From: a virus
Length of the DNA: 32,396 nt
Strand: one strand, 5' to 3'
IMG/VR virus record: IMGVR_UViG_3300020463_000004
Span: 1-32,396 of that record
The translations under genes and the position numbers were made by a program. The notes below the pieces were generated by a model. It was given only the letters and a program-made list of their open reading frames with translations, had not been told where the DNA came from and made no database searches. Below, piece after piece: positions 30,665-32,396 of the stretch (the first letter of the stretch is position 1; the number at the start of each line of letters is the position of its first letter).

Positions 30665-30895
30665 ATGAAGAATTACAAGTTAGCCCCCGTGAAAAGTCTA
30701 AAAAATATGTATGCGTCCGTTCACGGACAAGGCTTCCCCAAGCAACAAAAGGCGGACACATACAGATCAGCGAGTAGTATGTGGGAGGAAAGTGATGGTG
30801 GCAACCAGGCACTAGAAATGAGGACGCGATCATATCAATGGGCCCCCTGCATACGAAACCTGATAGAAAAACCCCCATATTATGCGACTTTTTAG
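30665..30895 (+). CDS. Possible leaderless early protein, 76 aa
   Basis: ATG 30665 falls exactly on the expected start of the P8 transcript, so any product would be translated without a leader. The chain is basic and Ser/Tyr rich (MKNYKLAPVKSLKNMYASVH, later RTRSYQWAPCIRNLIEKPPY), with no recognisable domain. Doubts: CCC, GCC and other codons rare elsewhere are frequent, a GTCCG/CGGAC hairpin lies within (30715-30728), and the last codons coincide with the element TTATGCGACTTTTT that precedes promoter P9. It may instead be another RNA gene. Confidence 0.4.
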   Translation: MKNYKLAPVKSLKNMYASVHGQGFPKQQKADTYRSASSMWEESDGGNQALEMRTRSYQWAPCIRNLIEKPPYYATF

Positions 30896-30927
30896 GAGGT
30901 TGACACATATAGATCCTGTGTTATTAT
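30880..30927 (+). promoter_or_regulatory. Sigma70-type promoter P9 with upstream element
   Basis: TTGACA at 30900-30905, 16-base spacer ending in TGT, TATTAT at 30922-30927. The 14-base element TTATGCGACTTTTT (30880-30893) stands six bases before the -35; the same element at the same distance precedes P10 (31042-31055). Confidence 0.75.
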
Positions 30928-30933
30928 TAAAAC

Positions 30934-31034
30934 TTATGCAGGGGAGTGCTAATCCGCTTTGATCCTGTAGATAAAACTTTTTCATATAGTTTTATCTTCT
31001 TTCGCAGGGCCCCCTTAATTGGGGGCTTTTTTTT
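30934..31034 (+). ncRNA. Stand-alone small RNA gene with promoter and terminator
   Basis: A complete transcription unit of about 100 bases with no ORF: promoter P9, then CAGGGG (30939-30944) able to pair with CCTG (30964-30967), a perfect nine-bp hairpin GATAAAACT (30970-30978) with AGTTTTATC (30988-30996), and a strong terminator at 31009-31034. The unpaired AGTGCTAATCCGC between the first arms is a candidate target-binding loop. Not a known family to me, and no tRNA fold is possible. Confidence 0.75.
31009..31034 (+). terminator. Intrinsic terminator of the small RNA
   Basis: GCCCCC (31009-31014), loop TTAATT, GGGGGC (31021-31026), then eight T residues (31027-31034). The clearest terminator in the window. 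Confidence 0.92.
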
Positions 31035-31041
31035 GCCCATT

Positions 31042-31089
31042 TTATGCGACTTTTTGCCAGGTTGACGCTATCCTATGCCGTGTTATAAT
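31042..31089 (+). promoter_or_regulatory. Sigma70-type promoter P10 with upstream element
   Basis: TTATGCGACTTTTT at 31042-31055, TTGACG at 31062-31067, 16-base spacer ending in TGT, TATAAT at 31084-31089. The leader up to the ATG at 31137 is largely repeated at P11. Confidence 0.85.
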
Positions 31090-31136
31090 GAAGTATGTTT
31101 AACCAGATATCAACACTAACAAAAGGGAGGATATAG

Positions 31137-31316
31137 ATGGGACAGGCAAAGAGAAAAATACCTTTCCTGAAGAAATTGGCAGAGAAATTGTATCGTGAAA
31201 GACGAGCGACAGCAACAGGCGTTGGCGTTGAAGATCTACGAGAGATAGGCCTGCCAGAAGATGAATGGCAATGGATCAAGCAAGAAATAATGAGATTAGA
31301 CAAGGAGCCAGCATAA
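31137..31316 (+). CDS. Small early protein with MGQAKR N-terminus, 59 aa
   Basis: ATG 31137 with GGGAGG at 31125-31130 opens a 59-residue chain: a basic start (MGQAKRKIPFLKKLAEKLYR, then ERRATATG) and an acidic end (EDLREIGLPEDEWQWIKQEI). The first six residues, the RBS, the leader and the promoter are shared with the gene at 31430, so the two genes have arisen by a partial duplication or share a mobile expression cassette. The rest of the protein does not resemble its partner. Function unknown; a small helical host-interaction factor is possible. Confidence 0.75.
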   Translation: MGQAKRKIPFLKKLAEKLYRERRATATGVGVEDLREIGLPEDEWQWIKQEIMRLDKEPA

Positions 31317-31325
31317 TGCCAGAAA

Positions 31326-31345
31326 GTGTTGTATTTTTACAACAC
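31326..31345 (+). terminator. Hairpin between the two MGQAKR genes
   Basis: GTGTTGTA (31326-31333) pairs perfectly with TACAACAC (31338-31345) around four T residues. No T-run follows, so it is a weak terminator or an mRNA-stabilising hairpin. Confidence 0.4.
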
Positions 31346-31354
31346 CTGGCCAGG

Positions 31355-31382
31355 TTGACGCAGTTGGAACCTGTGTTATAAT
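31355..31382 (+). promoter_or_regulatory. Sigma70-type promoter P11
   Basis: TTGACG at 31355-31360, 16-base spacer ending in CCTGTGT, TATAAT at 31377-31382, followed by GAAGTATGTTTAA as at P10. Confidence 0.85.
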
Positions 31383-31429
31383 GAAGTATGTTTAATTTAA
31401 TAAAACTTATACAAAAAGGGAGGATATAG

Positions 31430-32116
31430 ATGGGACAGGCAAAGAGAAGAGGCAGTTTAGAAGACAGGATACGACAGGCAACAATGCCCAGTTTCCACAG
31501 GGAACTGAAGACCAAAGTCACGGCAGGTGCATTGAAGATCACATATGATCGTTCAGGTCTAACAGATCAACAATGTAAATTCGCAGACGACGGCATCGCA
31601 GGCTTGATGCCGCAACAACACAAATGGGGTGACTTTAAACATCTACGAGGCACGGTGCATTTTGGCACCGCCAAAGACTGTGGCGCTATGATGGTGGAAT
31701 TGACGAAGAAGCAGTTGAAGGAGTGGCCAGCACTGGTACAGGAATACAAGGATATGTTCTTGTCGCAGTATTGGGCGACCACAAATCAACCAGTGCATAT
31801 CAGCAAAACCTATTTGGACAAGATCATCAAAGGCACGGCACCACAACCAATTGGCGCTAAATTGTCAGATGTGCCAGCGAATCCATACACCAATTTCGCG
31901 GTAGCAGTGGCCTACACACATAGATCAATGCAGGTAGCGAAGCAGAGTATTGGTGACCTATGTCCGCCAGAAGCAACGCCAGGCAACAGCCTATACAACA
32001 CTGAATTCATCGCAAAGGTCAAAGAAGCATTGTCATATCTGGGCACCTATGTCAAATGTGATTGGCAACCTGGTAAGATGATCACAACCAGATTAGAGAA
32101 AGCAGATCTACAATAA
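31430..32116 (+). CDS. Early protein with MGQAKRR N-terminus, 228 aa
   Basis: ATG 31430 with GGGAGG at 31418-31423. The start MGQAKRRGSLEDRIRQATMP is a form I associate with several phage and plasmid proteins of unknown role. The rest has a globular alpha-beta look (GALKITYDRSGLTDQQCKFA, HLRGTVHFGTAKDCGAMMVE, LTKKQLKEWPALVQEYKDMF) and a basic C-terminus. I see no helicase, nuclease, polymerase or HTH motif. It is the longest gene of its arc besides the metallopeptidase-like one and has its own near-perfect promoter, so an important early function is likely but cannot be named. Confidence 0.8.
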   Translation: MGQAKRRGSLEDRIRQATMPSFHRELKTKVTAGALKITYDRSGLTDQQCKFADDGIAGLMPQQHKWGDFKHLRGTVHFGTAKDCGAMMVELTKKQLKEWPALVQEYKDMFLSQYWATTNQPVHISKTYLDKIIKGTAPQPIGAKLSDVPANPYTNFAVAVAYTHRSMQVAKQSIGDLCPPEATPGNSLYNTEFIAKVKEALSYLGTYVKCDWQPGKMITTRLEKADLQ

Positions 32117-32319
32117 TTGACGACAGATAGACCCAGGTTGCGACAGCAGTTGCGTAAACGGTTGTAAGGATTGAAAGTGTGTTGTGGCACCATATATGGC
32201 AGGGTTTAGGCATCGTATGACACGGTGAAGGCCGCCCCTGGAAATCAATCTGTAAAAACCAATTTACCAAGCCAATCTGGTCCATATGGTGTGCATCCAC
32301 CGTTCTCACCGCTCTTTTA
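32117..32319 (+). other. Non-coding stretch before the circle junction; possible fourth small RNA
   Basis: No ORF with an RBS is seen. A weak promoter (TTGAAA 32171-32176, 16-base spacer, TATATG 32193-32198) is followed at once by GGCAGGG (32197-32203), with GCCCCTGG at 32234-32241 able to close a CAGGG/CCCTG stem. This is similar in order to candidate RNA 1 at 454-501. Palindromes CCATATATGG (32190-32199) and CCATATGG (32282-32289) are also present. It may be an RNA gene or part of an origin. Confidence 0.3.
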
Positions 32320-32396
32320 CCGTGCATTTACGGTTGACACAATGGCGATTTGTGTTAATATATTAATATAATCCTACCGTTCTGACCAAATTATCA
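32320..32396. repeat. Terminal direct repeat, right copy
   Basis: Identical to bases 1-77 and ending inside the region between promoters P1 and P2. It closes the genome to a 32,319-bp circle and should not be counted twice. Confidence 0.9.

Noticed and set aside
30517-30777. 86-aa frame
   Set aside because: Runs through two perfect hairpins and promoter P8, and has no RBS.
30934-30970. tRNA-Ser-like anticodon arm (GTGCTAATCC) in small RNA 3
   Set aside because: The arm pairs over only three bases and no T-arm or acceptor stem exists.

Overview
The window is a complete, all-plus-strand tailed-phage genome closed into a circle. Bases 1-77 recur exactly at 32320-32396, so the unique circle is 32,319 bp. 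The virion genes are those of a siphovirus: terminase small and large subunits, portal, scaffold, HK97-fold capsid, head-tail connectors, tail tube, a frameshifted tail chaperone pair, a 669-residue tape measure, distal tail proteins and a J-like hub. The text is moderately AT-rich. The Mtd-type fibre N-terminus, the repeated fibre modules (ITEGSSNLY, QQSVKAYVDA) and several small head-region families resemble phages of marine bacterioplankton. The host cannot be named from the sequence; very strong sigma70-type promoters and an almost full-length anti-SD match show it is a bacterium.

Layout. (1) 29.8 kb through the origin to 2.4 kb is the non-structural arc. It holds about eleven near-consensus host promoters, most with TTGAC[A/G], a 16-bp spacer, TGn and TATAAT. 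They drive short unknown genes, one HExxH metallopeptidase-like protein and several stretches that look like structured non-coding RNAs, one with a clear terminator. (2) 2.4-2.9 kb: a small NUMOD3-type endonuclease-like gene whose RBS and start codon lie in a hairpin containing a T4-type late promoter motif. (3) 2.9-14.5 kb: a large fibre and appendage cluster of eight genes, more than a third of the genome. (4) 14.5-21.5 kb: packaging and head genes. (5) 21.5-29.8 kb: connectors and tail, interrupted by two acyltransferase-like genes, one GNAT-like and one HlyC-like.

How it seems to work. Host RNA polymerase would read the compact arc early from the sigma70 promoters. The structural genes carry no such promoters. 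Most of the longer gaps between them hold [A]ATAAATA or AGTAAATA 19-49 bases before a start codon, often followed by a short hairpin and a Shine-Dalgarno site. That is the form of T4-type late promoters, which need a phage sigma (gp55) that I cannot find here. I also find no polymerase, helicase, primase, replication initiator, integrase, repressor, holin or endolysin. The leading hypothesis is therefore a phage with its own capsid and tail that depends on the host, or on a co-infecting T4-like phage, for replication and late transcription. This is inference. The sequence shows directly the missing recognisable genes, the two promoter classes and the RNA-rich arc.
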